A stretch of DNA of 28,448 nucleotides from Neobacillus bataviensis (GTDB taxonomy: Bacteria; Bacillota; Bacilli; Bacillales_B; DSM-18226). Shown here one piece after another: positions 1-5,608 of the stretch; position 1 is the stretch's first letter; every line of letters begins with the position of its first letter. A model generated the notes under the pieces. It was not told where the DNA came from. It worked only from the letters and a program-made list of their open reading frames with translations, and did not search any database. The stretch is taken from assembly GCF_019969725.1 (NCBI RefSeq), contig NZ_JAHXYW010000027.1, forward strand, positions 1-28,448. The letters are read 5' to 3'. Made by a program: the position numbers and the translations under genes.

Positions 1-110
1 ACGTGTTACTCACCCGTCCGCCGCTAGACTCCGAAGAGTCTCGCTCGACTTGCATGTATTAGGCACGCCGCCAGCGTTCGTCCTGAGCCAGGATCAAACT
101 CTCCAAGAAA
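1..110 (-). rRNA. rrs: 16S ribosomal RNA, 5' end (partial)
   Basis: The reverse complement contains the universal 16S 5' segment GAGTTTGATCCTGGCTCAG followed by GACGAACGCTGGCGGCG and the conserved GCGGACGGGTGAGTAACACG near the window edge. Only about the first 110 nt are inside the window; the rest lies to the left. The mature 5' end is placed at 110 by analogy with the Bacillus start TTTATCGGAGAG (here TTTCTTGGAGAG). The short V1 arm closed by a TTCG loop fits Bacillaceae but is too little for a species call. Confidence 0.97.
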
Positions 111-246
111 GTTGATTAGCTCATAAATTAAAACGTTGGCTTCGTTTCGAAAGAAACGAATATTATTGTTTGTTGACGTTTTTGTTTGTTTAGTTTTCAA
201 AGAACAATCGTGTTTTTTCTGCTAATCTATTAAATTAGCGACATTT
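111..246 (-). other. rRNA operon leader with boxA antitermination signal
   Basis: This is the transcribed leader between promoter P2 and 16S. On the minus strand at 192-206 it carries TGTTCTTTGAAAACT, the Bacillus rRNA boxA-type motif bound by the Nus antitermination complex. A perfect 8-bp hairpin (arms 141-148 and 153-160, GAAA/TTTC loop) lies closer to 16S and may belong to the processing stalk. The boxA role is established for the family; the hairpin's role is inferred. Confidence 0.75.
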
Positions 247-249
247 ATT

Positions 250-278
250 ATCCTAACATAACATCTTAACCTTGTCAA
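250..278 (-). promoter_or_regulatory. rRNA promoter P2
   Basis: The minus strand reads TTGACA (273-278), a 17-nt spacer and TAGGAT (250-255). The -35 is a perfect consensus and the -10 is close to TATAAT. It is the downstream member of a tandem pair about 140 nt upstream of mature 16S, the usual arrangement of Bacillus rrn operons. Confidence 0.85.
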
Positions 279-340
279 CAACTACGAATTACTTTTTAAA
301 AAACTTAGTAGCTTTATTAATGCATTTCGCAGCAGCGACA

Positions 341-369
341 TTGACTATAATACTACCCAATACTATTTT
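341..369 (+). promoter_or_regulatory. Candidate plus-strand promoter overlapping rrn P1
   Basis: The plus strand reads TTGACT (341-346), a 17-nt spacer and TATTTT (364-369). The -35 matches consensus at 5 of 6 and the -10 at 4 of 6. Transcription from here would read into the two small ORFs at 433 and 534 and end at the terminator at 685-733. A/T-rich DNA produces such matches by chance, so this is tentative, though the 17-nt spacing and the downstream ORF with a good RBS support it. Confidence 0.4.
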
Positions 370-375
370 CGTCAA
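347..375 (-). promoter_or_regulatory. rRNA promoter P1
   Basis: The minus strand reads TTGACG (370-375), a 17-nt spacer and TATTAT (347-352). The sequence upstream of the -35 (376-420 on the plus strand) is very A/T rich, as expected of an UP element. It lies about 97 nt upstream of P2. A possible promoter of the opposite polarity overlaps it almost exactly (341-369). Confidence 0.8.
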
Positions 376-432
376 CTACTATTTTTCATTACATTTACAC
401 ATATATTTTAATAAAGAGAAGGATTTTTTTAT

Positions 433-474
433 ATGGCTAAAAAAGTAACTAATCAAAAGCGGTTTATGGTTTAG
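433..474 (+). CDS. Possible 13-residue upstream peptide ORF
   Basis: ATG at 433 follows AGAAGGA by about nine bases. It encodes a basic peptide, MAKKVTNQKRFMV, then TAG. It lies 59 nt upstream of the 45-codon ORF at 534. Its size and position suit a leader peptide, but no conserved family is recognised and no attenuator hairpin separates it from the next ORF. It may be a chance ORF. Confidence 0.2.
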   Translation: MAKKVTNQKRFMV

Positions 475-533
475 TTTCACCATTATAGGAAAAAATACTT
501 TAGTAATTCGTTTTCAAAAGGAGTGGTGATAAA

Positions 534-671
534 GTGAATTGGCATCTTCAAAAAAAGGAAGAAGACCAAGGTTCGGTTACCTCAATGGAACAGGAGCAAA
601 TAGAAAATTCAAGTCAAAATGAAAAATCGCCTGAATTTGATGAAATTGGAACCGCCCTTAATGAAATCTAA
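534..671 (+). CDS. Small acidic protein of unknown function (45 aa)
   Basis: A GTG start at 534 is preceded by AAAAGGAG with ten intervening bases, a strong Bacillus ribosome binding site. The 45-residue product starts MNWHLQKKEEDQGSV and ends EFDEIGTALNEI. It is very rich in Glu, Gln, Asn and Ser, has no hydrophobic segment and no Cys, and looks soluble and probably poorly ordered. A strong terminator begins 14 nt after the stop, so it sits in its own short transcription unit, divergent from the rRNA operon and convergent with the methyltransferase. I do not recognise the family. The RBS plus terminator are the main evidence that it is a gene. Confidence 0.6.
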   Translation: MNWHLQKKEEDQGSVTSMEQEQIENSSQNEKSPEFDEIGTALNEI

Positions 672-684
672 GCATGATAAAAAA

Positions 685-733
685 AACCTTTGCAAAAAGA
701 GAATGCTTCTCTTCGTGCAAAGGTTTTTTTATT
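685..733. terminator. Bidirectional intrinsic terminator
   Basis: A 10-bp outer stem (685-694 with 716-725) continues through a 7-bp inner stem, AAGAGAA with TTCTCTT. It is followed by T-runs on both strands: eight T on the plus side and a similar run on the minus side. It ends the small plus-strand unit and the convergent methyltransferase gene, whose stop codon (729-731) lies at its edge. Confidence 0.9.
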
Positions 734-1499
734 TTCTAATTGCCTTTATGACGGCAGCTTCCCCTTGAAAGGAAATAACTTGATCGTGTTCTATTTTAAT
801 GCGAAATTTTCGTTTTACTTTTGGTGAAGAATTTATGATGTATTGAGCTAATTTTTCTTGTTCTGTTTGTGGCAGATTCATACGATTGCACCACGATTCA
901 AATTGAAAGGTTTTTTCGAACCGGTGCCATTCAATTATTTCAAAACTGTTTAACTCAATCATTTGCAGCCATTCCGATTTTTTCCATGCCCGATAATGAC
1001 TGTAATCGCGCCATTTTTCAATCGTATTATAGAATTGATCAAATTCTTCTTCTTCTGGCGTGACATTATCATCAAGTAAAAATTGTCCATTCGGCTTTAG
1101 TACCCGATATACTTCGTTAACAAAACGTTTTACATTCGGAAAATGATGCGGAGCTATTCGGCATGTCACAAGATCAAATGTTTCATCCGGAAAAGGAAGA
1201 TTTTCTGCATCACCTATAAAGAAATCAACATTTTGATTGCCATTTCCTTTGATAAAGTTTTCGGCAGCCGATAACATCTCCGCAGTTATATCAACCGCCG
1301 TCACTTTTTTTACATAGGGAGCAAATGCGTTAGCCGTATGACCGCCGCCTGTGGCAATGTCAAGCATTTCTTCCTCCCCATGGAGTGCAGCCATCTCTAA
1401 TAATTTCTGAAGGTCCTTCCCTTTTTTATGAATAGAACTGCTTACATATGAATCGGCGCTTTTTCCAAACTGCTCTTGAACATCTTTTTTAATGTCCAT
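729..1499 (-). CDS. Class I SAM-dependent methyltransferase (UbiE/YcgJ-like)
   Basis: A 256-residue soluble protein with the Rossmann-type methyltransferase fold. Motif I is LDIATGGGH at residues 46-54, which binds SAM. The acidic residue ending strand beta2 is D70 (VTAVDIT). Motif II/III follows as GDAENLPFPDETFDLV at about 97-111, then the post-motif YRVLKPNGQFLL at 131-142. This is the Methyltransf_11/UbiE pattern. The substrate cannot be read from the sequence; Bacillus YcgJ-type proteins of similar length are also uncharacterised. The ATG at 1499 has GGGGG nine bases upstream. It is a single gene ending in a shared bidirectional terminator. Function as a methyltransferase is secure; any link to menaquinone methylation is only a superfamily resemblance. 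Confidence 0.9.
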   Translation of the reverse strand: MDIKKDVQEQFGKSADSYVSSSIHKKGKDLQKLLEMAALHGEEEMLDIATGGGHTANAFAPYVKKVTAVDITAEMLSAAENFIKGNGNQNVDFFIGDAENLPFPDETFDLVTCRIAPHHFPNVKRFVNEVYRVLKPNGQFLLDDNVTPEEEEFDQFYNTIEKWRDYSHYRAWKKSEWLQMIELNSFEIIEWHRFEKTFQFESWCNRMNLPQTEQEKLAQYIINSSPKVKRKFRIKIEHDQVISFQGEAAVIKAIRK

Positions 1500-1609
1500 T
1501 TTAGATTCCCCCGTTCTTTTCTTTGTTAAATTAACTATAGAATATTTAACTCATTATGAAAATTACGGTTTTTTTATACTTTATTATAAGTAAAGGTTAT
1601 GAAAGAACC

Positions 1610-2362
1610 TTATTGAATTTCTAGTACTACAGGACAATGGTCACTTCCCATAACCTCAGAATGGATATCTGCTTGTTTCAATTGCTCACAAAACGTTTTT
1701 GAGACAATAAAATAGTCGATCCGCCAGCCAATATTTCGCTCCCGAACTTTTGCCATATAAGACCACCACGTATAAGCTCCTTCCTTGTTAGGATTAAAAT
1801 GGCGATAACTGTCGACAAACCCAGAGTTCAGTAATGTAGTCATTTTCCCTCGCTCTTCTTCAGTAAAACCCGAATTCCCTAAATTTGACTTTGGATTTCG
1901 CAAGTCAATTTCTTGATGAGCGACATTTAAGTCTCCACAAAGAATGACCGGTTTAATTTTGTCTAACTCTTGCAGGTGATTAAGGATGCGGTCTTCCCAT
2001 TCCAAACGATAACCGATTCTTGCCAAATCACGCTGGGAATTTGGGGTATACACATTGACTAAGAAAAAATGTTCCAACTCCAAGGTAAGAATCCTTCCTT
2101 CGTCTTCACTTTCATCCGTTCCAACTCCATATTTCACGGATATCGGTTCCACTTTCGTAAAAACAGCAGTTCCTGAATAACCTTTCTTAATAGCATAATT
2201 CCAGTATTGATAGTAGCCATCTAATTCCAGGCTAATTTGTCCCTCTTGTAATTTAGTTTCCTGAATACAAAAAATATCCGCATCCATTTGATGAAAATAA
2301 TCTAGAAATCCTTTTTTGACACATGCTCTAAGACCGTTGACATTCCATGATATTAACTTCAT
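1610..2362 (-). CDS. exoA: Exodeoxyribonuclease III
   Basis: A 250-residue enzyme of the exonuclease III/AP endonuclease family, the usual length for Bacillus ExoA. It cuts at abasic sites and removes 3' blocking groups during base excision repair. Visible active-site motifs are WNVNGLR at residues 6-12, IQETKL at 33-38 with metal-binding E35, the GDLN signature at 143-146 with D144 and N146, and the C-terminal SDH motif with D241 and H242. The start at 2362 has GGGAG about 13 bases upstream, somewhat far, but no better in-frame start exists and the N-terminus MKLISWNVNG is typical. A weak hairpin (about 1593-1611) overlaps the stop codon and may act as a poor terminator. Confidence 0.95.
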   Translation of the reverse strand: MKLISWNVNGLRACVKKGFLDYFHQMDADIFCIQETKLQEGQISLELDGYYQYWNYAIKKGYSGTAVFTKVEPISVKYGVGTDESEDEGRILTLELEHFFLVNVYTPNSQRDLARIGYRLEWEDRILNHLQELDKIKPVILCGDLNVAHQEIDLRNPKSNLGNSGFTEEERGKMTTLLNSGFVDSYRHFNPNKEGAYTWWSYMAKVRERNIGWRIDYFIVSKTFCEQLKQADIHSEVMGSDHCPVVLEIQ

Positions 2363-2441
2363 ATCTCTATTCCATCTCCCTTGAAGTCTAATTTAATAGT
2401 TTGATAGGAGACATTGTACCAGAAAATTTAATATCAGCAAA

Positions 2442-2464
2442 AAAGGCAGTCTGCCGCTGCCTTT
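2442..2464 (-). terminator. Intrinsic terminator of the deacetylase-like gene
   Basis: AAAGGCAG (2442-2449) pairs perfectly with CTGCCTTT (2457-2464) around a 7-nt loop. On the minus strand the hairpin is followed by a T-run. It overlaps the TAA stop codon of the upstream gene (2463-2465). Confidence 0.85.
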
Positions 2465-3251
2465 ATTTTGGAACAAAGTTTTTTTCGATTAGTTTTTCAG
2501 ATAAGAGTTCTGAGACTGGGACAATTTTAATATGGCGTTTCTTAAATTCATCCATGGATTGAAAAATCCCTACTGAACAGACTTTCCCTGTCACACCCAC
2601 ATGTCCAATGGCAATCCCCTGCCCTTTAATTTCAGTTACCTTTGCGAGTCGGATCATCTGTTTGTAAACATGGGATGAAGATGAAATATCATCAAGGAAA
2701 ACATCTCTTTTTAAAAGAGGCACACCAAGTTCTTTTGCAATCTCTGGGAATTTGGATTCAGGACTCGTGCCGCTGTCAATAATGTAAAGCTTATTTTCTT
2801 TTGCCACCTCAACAATTACCCTTACGATTCGTTCGTTTTCAACTGCCAGTGATCCCATATGATTATTAAGACCAACTGCATAGGGAACCGTCTTTATCGC
2901 TTCTTTAACCCGCTGCCTCACTTGTTTTGGCGTGAGGTCTACCGTAATCGGCTTTGGACCTAGCCACGACCTCTTGCCCCTTTTCGGTTCCATTGGCAAG
3001 TGAACCATCACTTCAAAACCATTTTTATGAGCCCACTCTGCATGCGCTTTTGAATTTTCAGTAAATGGCATGACCGCTGCCGTAATCGGTATATCACCTT
3101 CTAAAAAGTCCCTGACGCCGCCCGTCCCTCCTCCAAAATCGTCGATAATTACAGCTGCCTTTAATTGCTTGGCATCGGTATTTTCGGCTAAGGCTTTTTG
3201 GTTAAACGAAAAAAGCAGAAACGGGATTAGCATAAATATAAACTTCTTCAT
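2463..3251 (-). CDS. Divergent polysaccharide deacetylase family protein (YibQ/DUF610 type), secreted
   Basis: About 262 residues from the internal ATG at 3249-3251. This start is preferred because it gives a clean signal peptide (MKKFIFMLIPFLLFSF then ALA, with cleavage expected after ALAEN) and has GGGGG five bases upstream. The longer reading from 3314 begins against the previous gene's terminator. The mature part carries the divergent-polysaccharide-deacetylase pattern: AVIIDDFGG, TAAVMPF, VMVHLPMEP, GLNNHMGS, IDSGTS, VFLDD and GIAIGHVG. The family has a deacetylase fold with a conserved Asp/His set, but its substrate in Firmicutes is unknown; a cell-envelope glycan is the natural guess. 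It is a monocistronic unit with its own terminator. Confidence 0.85.
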   Translation of the reverse strand: MKKFIFMLIPFLLFSFNQKALAENTDAKQLKAAVIIDDFGGGTGGVRDFLEGDIPITAAVMPFTENSKAHAEWAHKNGFEVMVHLPMEPKRGKRSWLGPKPITVDLTPKQVRQRVKEAIKTVPYAVGLNNHMGSLAVENERIVRVIVEVAKENKLYIIDSGTSPESKFPEIAKELGVPLLKRDVFLDDISSSSHVYKQMIRLAKVTEIKGQGIAIGHVGVTGKVCSVGIFQSMDEFKKRHIKIVPVSELLSEKLIEKNFVPK

Positions 3252-3316
3252 ATAGACCCCCAAAGGTAAACTTTTTGAAAATATTTTTCCCAATATACAC
3301 ACAAACATCCCCAAAC

Positions 3317-3345
3317 ATAAAAAAGAGAGCCAGATGGCTCTCTTC
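3317..3345 (-). terminator. Intrinsic terminator of ppiB
   Basis: AGAGAGCC (3324-3331) pairs perfectly with GGCTCTCT (3336-3343) around a 4-nt loop. On the minus strand a T6 run follows. It lies just after the ppiB stop codon and separates ppiB from the deacetylase-like gene. Confidence 0.92.
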
Positions 3346-3351
3346 TATTCC

Positions 3352-3792
3352 TTACTCTTCATCATATACCTTAACTTCTTGCATTTTATCGCCGTTTCTC
3401 ATCGATTTTGCTGTTTCTAATCCGGATGTTACTTGACCGAATACAGTATGCACACCATTTAAATGCGGCTGTGATTCATGAACGATGAAGAACTGACTTC
3501 CACCAGTGTTTCGTCCTGCATGAGCCATTGATAAGGCGCCTGGTACGTGTTTGTGGGGATTTCCTTCTGTTTCGCACTTAATAGTGTAGCCAGGTCCGCC
3601 GGTACCAGTTCCGTGTGGGCATCCCCCCTGACTTATAAACCCTGGGATAACACGATGGAAGGTTAAACCATTGTAAAATCCTTTATTTGCTAATGTTTCA
3701 AAATTCTCAACGGTTCCCGGTGCTGCTTCAGGATATAGTTCAAACTCAATCTTCTCGCCATTTTCCATTAAAAAATGTCCTTTTTTAGCCAT
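3352..3792 (-). CDS. ppiB: Peptidyl-prolyl cis-trans isomerase, cyclophilin type
   Basis: A 146-residue cytoplasmic cyclophilin, the normal length of Bacillus PpiB. It speeds cis-trans isomerisation of proline peptide bonds during protein folding. The catalytic region [13 protein letters not shown] lies at residues 45-57 with R47, F52 and Q55. The substrate-pocket stretch [19 protein letters not shown] spans about 85-103, followed by [11 protein letters not shown]. The ATG at 3792 is chosen because AAAGGAG lies eight bases upstream; a longer reading from 3864 has no ribosome binding site. It is monocistronic, with its own terminator. The upstream intergenic region also holds a structured RNA candidate on the other strand. 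Confidence 0.96.
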   Translation of the reverse strand: MAKKGHFLMENGEKIEFELYPEAAPGTVENFETLANKGFYNGLTFHRVIPGFISQGGCPHGTGTGGPGYTIKCETEGNPHKHVPGALSMAHAGRNTGGSQFFIVHESQPHLNGVHTVFGQVTSGLETAKSMRNGDKMQEVKVYDEE

Positions 3793-3908
3793 GTAAAACA
3801 CTCCTTTATGTAAAAAATCATTTTTATCATACACTTTTAGAAAAAGAAAAGAAAGTATTGGCAATTGTAAGCATTATATTTTTGTCATGTATGTGATAAA
3901 ATAATGGT

Positions 3909-4022
3909 GAGCCCCTGCCGAACATTTCGCTTGTTGCGGGACACTTAACCACTGTACGGACGGCAGGGGCCCTGGTGCACTTAGGCATCATGAAAGCCGG
4001 GATCAATCGTTCCGGCTTTTGT
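3909..4022 (+). ncRNA. Candidate structured small RNA
   Basis: About 112 nt. An extended -10 element, TGATAAAAT (3894-3902), is followed after a few bases by a perfect 10-bp G/C-rich stem, GCCCCTGCCG (3911-3920) with CGGCAGGGGC (3961-3970), enclosing 40 nt. A small hairpin (GGTGC with GCATC, about 3973-3990) comes next. A 10-bp hairpin, AAAGCCGGGA with TTCCGGCTTT (3993-4019), ends in T4 on the plus strand only. There is no ORF and the G/C content exceeds the flanks. The minus strand has no T-run after the last hairpin, so the plus strand is the better transcript. I cannot assign an RNA family. A sporulation-type RNA such as CsfG (the ylbH motif) is a possibility I could not test. Confidence 0.5.
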
Positions 4023-4471
4023 TATTTATGTTTTTCCATCCACCTGAAACAACTATAAATAATAGTTAAGAAAACTAAGTATCCAACAAATGTATATCCG
4101 TGCTTCCATTCATCTGCATGAACAAACCAGCCTAACTCCTCCGCTAATTTTTCCAAAATCGGCATAAGGAGACTAACAAATAGGATTATACCCGCTTTCC
4201 CCCAATTATTTACTTGTGATAGGCAGTGTAGAACCACCATTATCAAGATTGGCAGTCCTGCCAAGGTGAACGCAATATTTATGGAAAATATCTCAGGTAA
4301 GGGTCTATGAGGAAAATGGTAAATTCCTTTTCCAACAAAATAAAGGTCTAAATAAGATCCAAATAATGACGCAAGCACCGCACTGGCCAGATAATGTTTA
4401 TTCCATAAAGTTAATCGCTTTTTTCGCAAGGGTTGCAAGCTCGAGCCGTTCAAGTGTTTTACAGTATTCAT
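4022..4471 (-). CDS. Small multi-spanning membrane protein (CBO0543-like)
   Basis: A 149-residue integral membrane protein with about four hydrophobic segments (roughly residues 26-48, 62-84, 90-108 and 124-143) and a charged N-terminus. FGSYLDLYFVGKGIYHFP followed by LPEIFSINIAFTLAGLP resembles the CBO0543 family of uncharacterised Firmicutes membrane proteins; that is recall, not a search. The ATG at 4471 has GGGGAG seven bases upstream, so it is kept even though it overlaps the preceding DUF2515 gene by 74 bp in another frame. The overlap suggests translational coupling of the pair. No function is known. Confidence 0.65.
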   Translation of the reverse strand: MNTVKHLNGSSLQPLRKKRLTLWNKHYLASAVLASLFGSYLDLYFVGKGIYHFPHRPLPEIFSINIAFTLAGLPILIMVVLHCLSQVNNWGKAGIILFVSLLMPILEKLAEELGWFVHADEWKHGYTFVGYLVFLTIIYSCFRWMEKHK

Positions 4472-5486
4472 TCACAATCTCCCCATTAACAATTTCAGTA
4501 TTCTCAACTAAATAATCAGCAACAAGATAATCACGAAACCAATCCCCTTTTTCAGCTTCCGCTTGGGTCACATTTTTCCAAGAGTTTTCAAGGGTGGGAC
4601 TATATATTTTTCGTGCCCCGCTTTTTAACTGACAGGATTTTAAACGAAGTTGATAAGCAAAACCAGGAATTCCTTCATTCACACTGTTAAAAATATGAGG
4701 CCAATAATCTTTTCTTGAACCAGTGTGTGGATTTCTTTTCGCCCATTCCACGGTTTGCTCTAAACGTTCTTTATTTTTAAAAAGGATGGAATATAACCTT
4801 TTTCCTAGAAAAATCCGCTCATTCAGAGATTCAAATTGGTGAAGGGTCTGCCCGCAAAGGTTCTTTTTTCCATAAGGAAAGAGAATGTGATTAAAGGAAA
4901 GCCAATCCTGGAGTAGAAATTCAAATTTACTTAATACCTCTTTTTGATAAAGCGGATTTTTCACCAGCCTTTGTTCTAAGTAACTCTGCTCATTGATGAC
5001 CATTGCAATCGTAAGAATGTACGTGCATTGCTCCCTCCAAAAATGATTCCAAATGGTTTCCATGAAAGTGGATATATTTAAAAAAGGAAACAGGTGAAAT
5101 AATGGTTTATTCTGCCTGAGACTTTCTTCATAAAGTAAAAATTGCGGATAGACGTCTTGAAAAATCAGCCAATTCCCTCGTTCCAGAAATGCAAAAAAAG
5201 TTTCCCTATCCTTTTTTGCCATCAAGCGGGTCAGAAATTCACCTTTTAGATCTGTCATGTTGTAGCCCCCATTTCGGGAAACCATGTGTCCTAAAAAAGC
5301 CCATTGGATTTCCGGACGCTGCAGATAAAAATCAAGGTAAGCCTTCGTCCTTGTTACATTGTTGAGATTTTGTTCCGCAGTTTTGCTTCTTATTTGTTCC
5401 AAAAAAACTTTTTCACTCTTTGAGATTTGGTAGGACGAAGATGGGTTTTTGATTTTCCTTCTTAATTCGGAACGTATGCTTTCCAA
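4398..5486 (-). CDS. DUF2515 family protein (YppC-like)
   Basis: A 362-residue soluble protein. The stretch NLNNVTRTKAYLDFYLQRPEIQWAFLGHMVSRNGGYNMTDLKG (about residues 40-83, given only to locate the motif pieces VTRTKAY, HMVSRNGG and NMTDLKG) is the hallmark of DUF2515, represented in B. subtilis by YppC. The rest is rich in aromatic and basic residues with no signal peptide or clear membrane segment. Its role is unknown. The gene is divergent from the cyclase gene at 5609 across a 122-bp region with an inverted repeat. Its 3' end overlaps the small membrane protein gene by 74 bp, so the two probably form one operon. Confidence 0.8.
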   Translation of the reverse strand: MESIRSELRRKIKNPSSSYQISKSEKVFLEQIRSKTAEQNLNNVTRTKAYLDFYLQRPEIQWAFLGHMVSRNGGYNMTDLKGEFLTRLMAKKDRETFFAFLERGNWLIFQDVYPQFLLYEESLRQNKPLFHLFPFLNISTFMETIWNHFWREQCTYILTIAMVINEQSYLEQRLVKNPLYQKEVLSKFEFLLQDWLSFNHILFPYGKKNLCGQTLHQFESLNERIFLGKRLYSILFKNKERLEQTVEWAKRNPHTGSRKDYWPHIFNSVNEGIPGFAYQLRLKSCQLKSGARKIYSPTLENSWKNVTQAEAEKGDWFRDYLVADYLVENTEIVNGEIVNEYCKTLERLELATLAKKAINFME

Positions 5487-5540
5487 CGGAGTCTTTTCCC
5501 GATTCCTTATAAAAAAAATAGCTCAATCCCTCCCTTATGA

Positions 5541-5578
5541 ATTCTCATCCCCCGATACGAATATGTATAGATGAGAAT
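5541..5578. repeat. Inverted repeat in the divergent promoter region of the cyclase gene
   Basis: ATTCTCATC (5541-5549) and GATGAGAAT (5570-5578) are perfect 9-bp inverted arms with a 20-bp spacer, between the divergent DUF2515 gene and the cyclase gene. The arms begin about two helical turns apart, as expected for a dimeric regulator. It could also be an mRNA hairpin just before the cyclase ribosome binding site (5591-5594). Confidence 0.45.
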
Positions 5579-5608
5579 ATTTTTATGGGAGAGGAATGAT
5601 GATTTCAG

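Noticed and set aside
1593..1611. Hairpin AAGGTT/AACCTT after exoA as a terminator
   Set aside because: Only 6 bp, A/T-rich, and no real T-run on the minus strand; too weak to list as a feature.
3312..3314. Start codon of the deacetylase-like protein at 3314
   Set aside because: It lies right against the ppiB terminator, has no RBS, and adds residues before a clean signal peptide; the ATG at 3251 is better.
3925..3950. 16S-like segment read as a decayed rRNA copy on the minus strand
   Set aside because: Similarity covers only about 24 nt and does not continue into flanking 16S sequence, so it is not a duplicated rRNA gene fragment. It is kept only as a possible base-pairing site.
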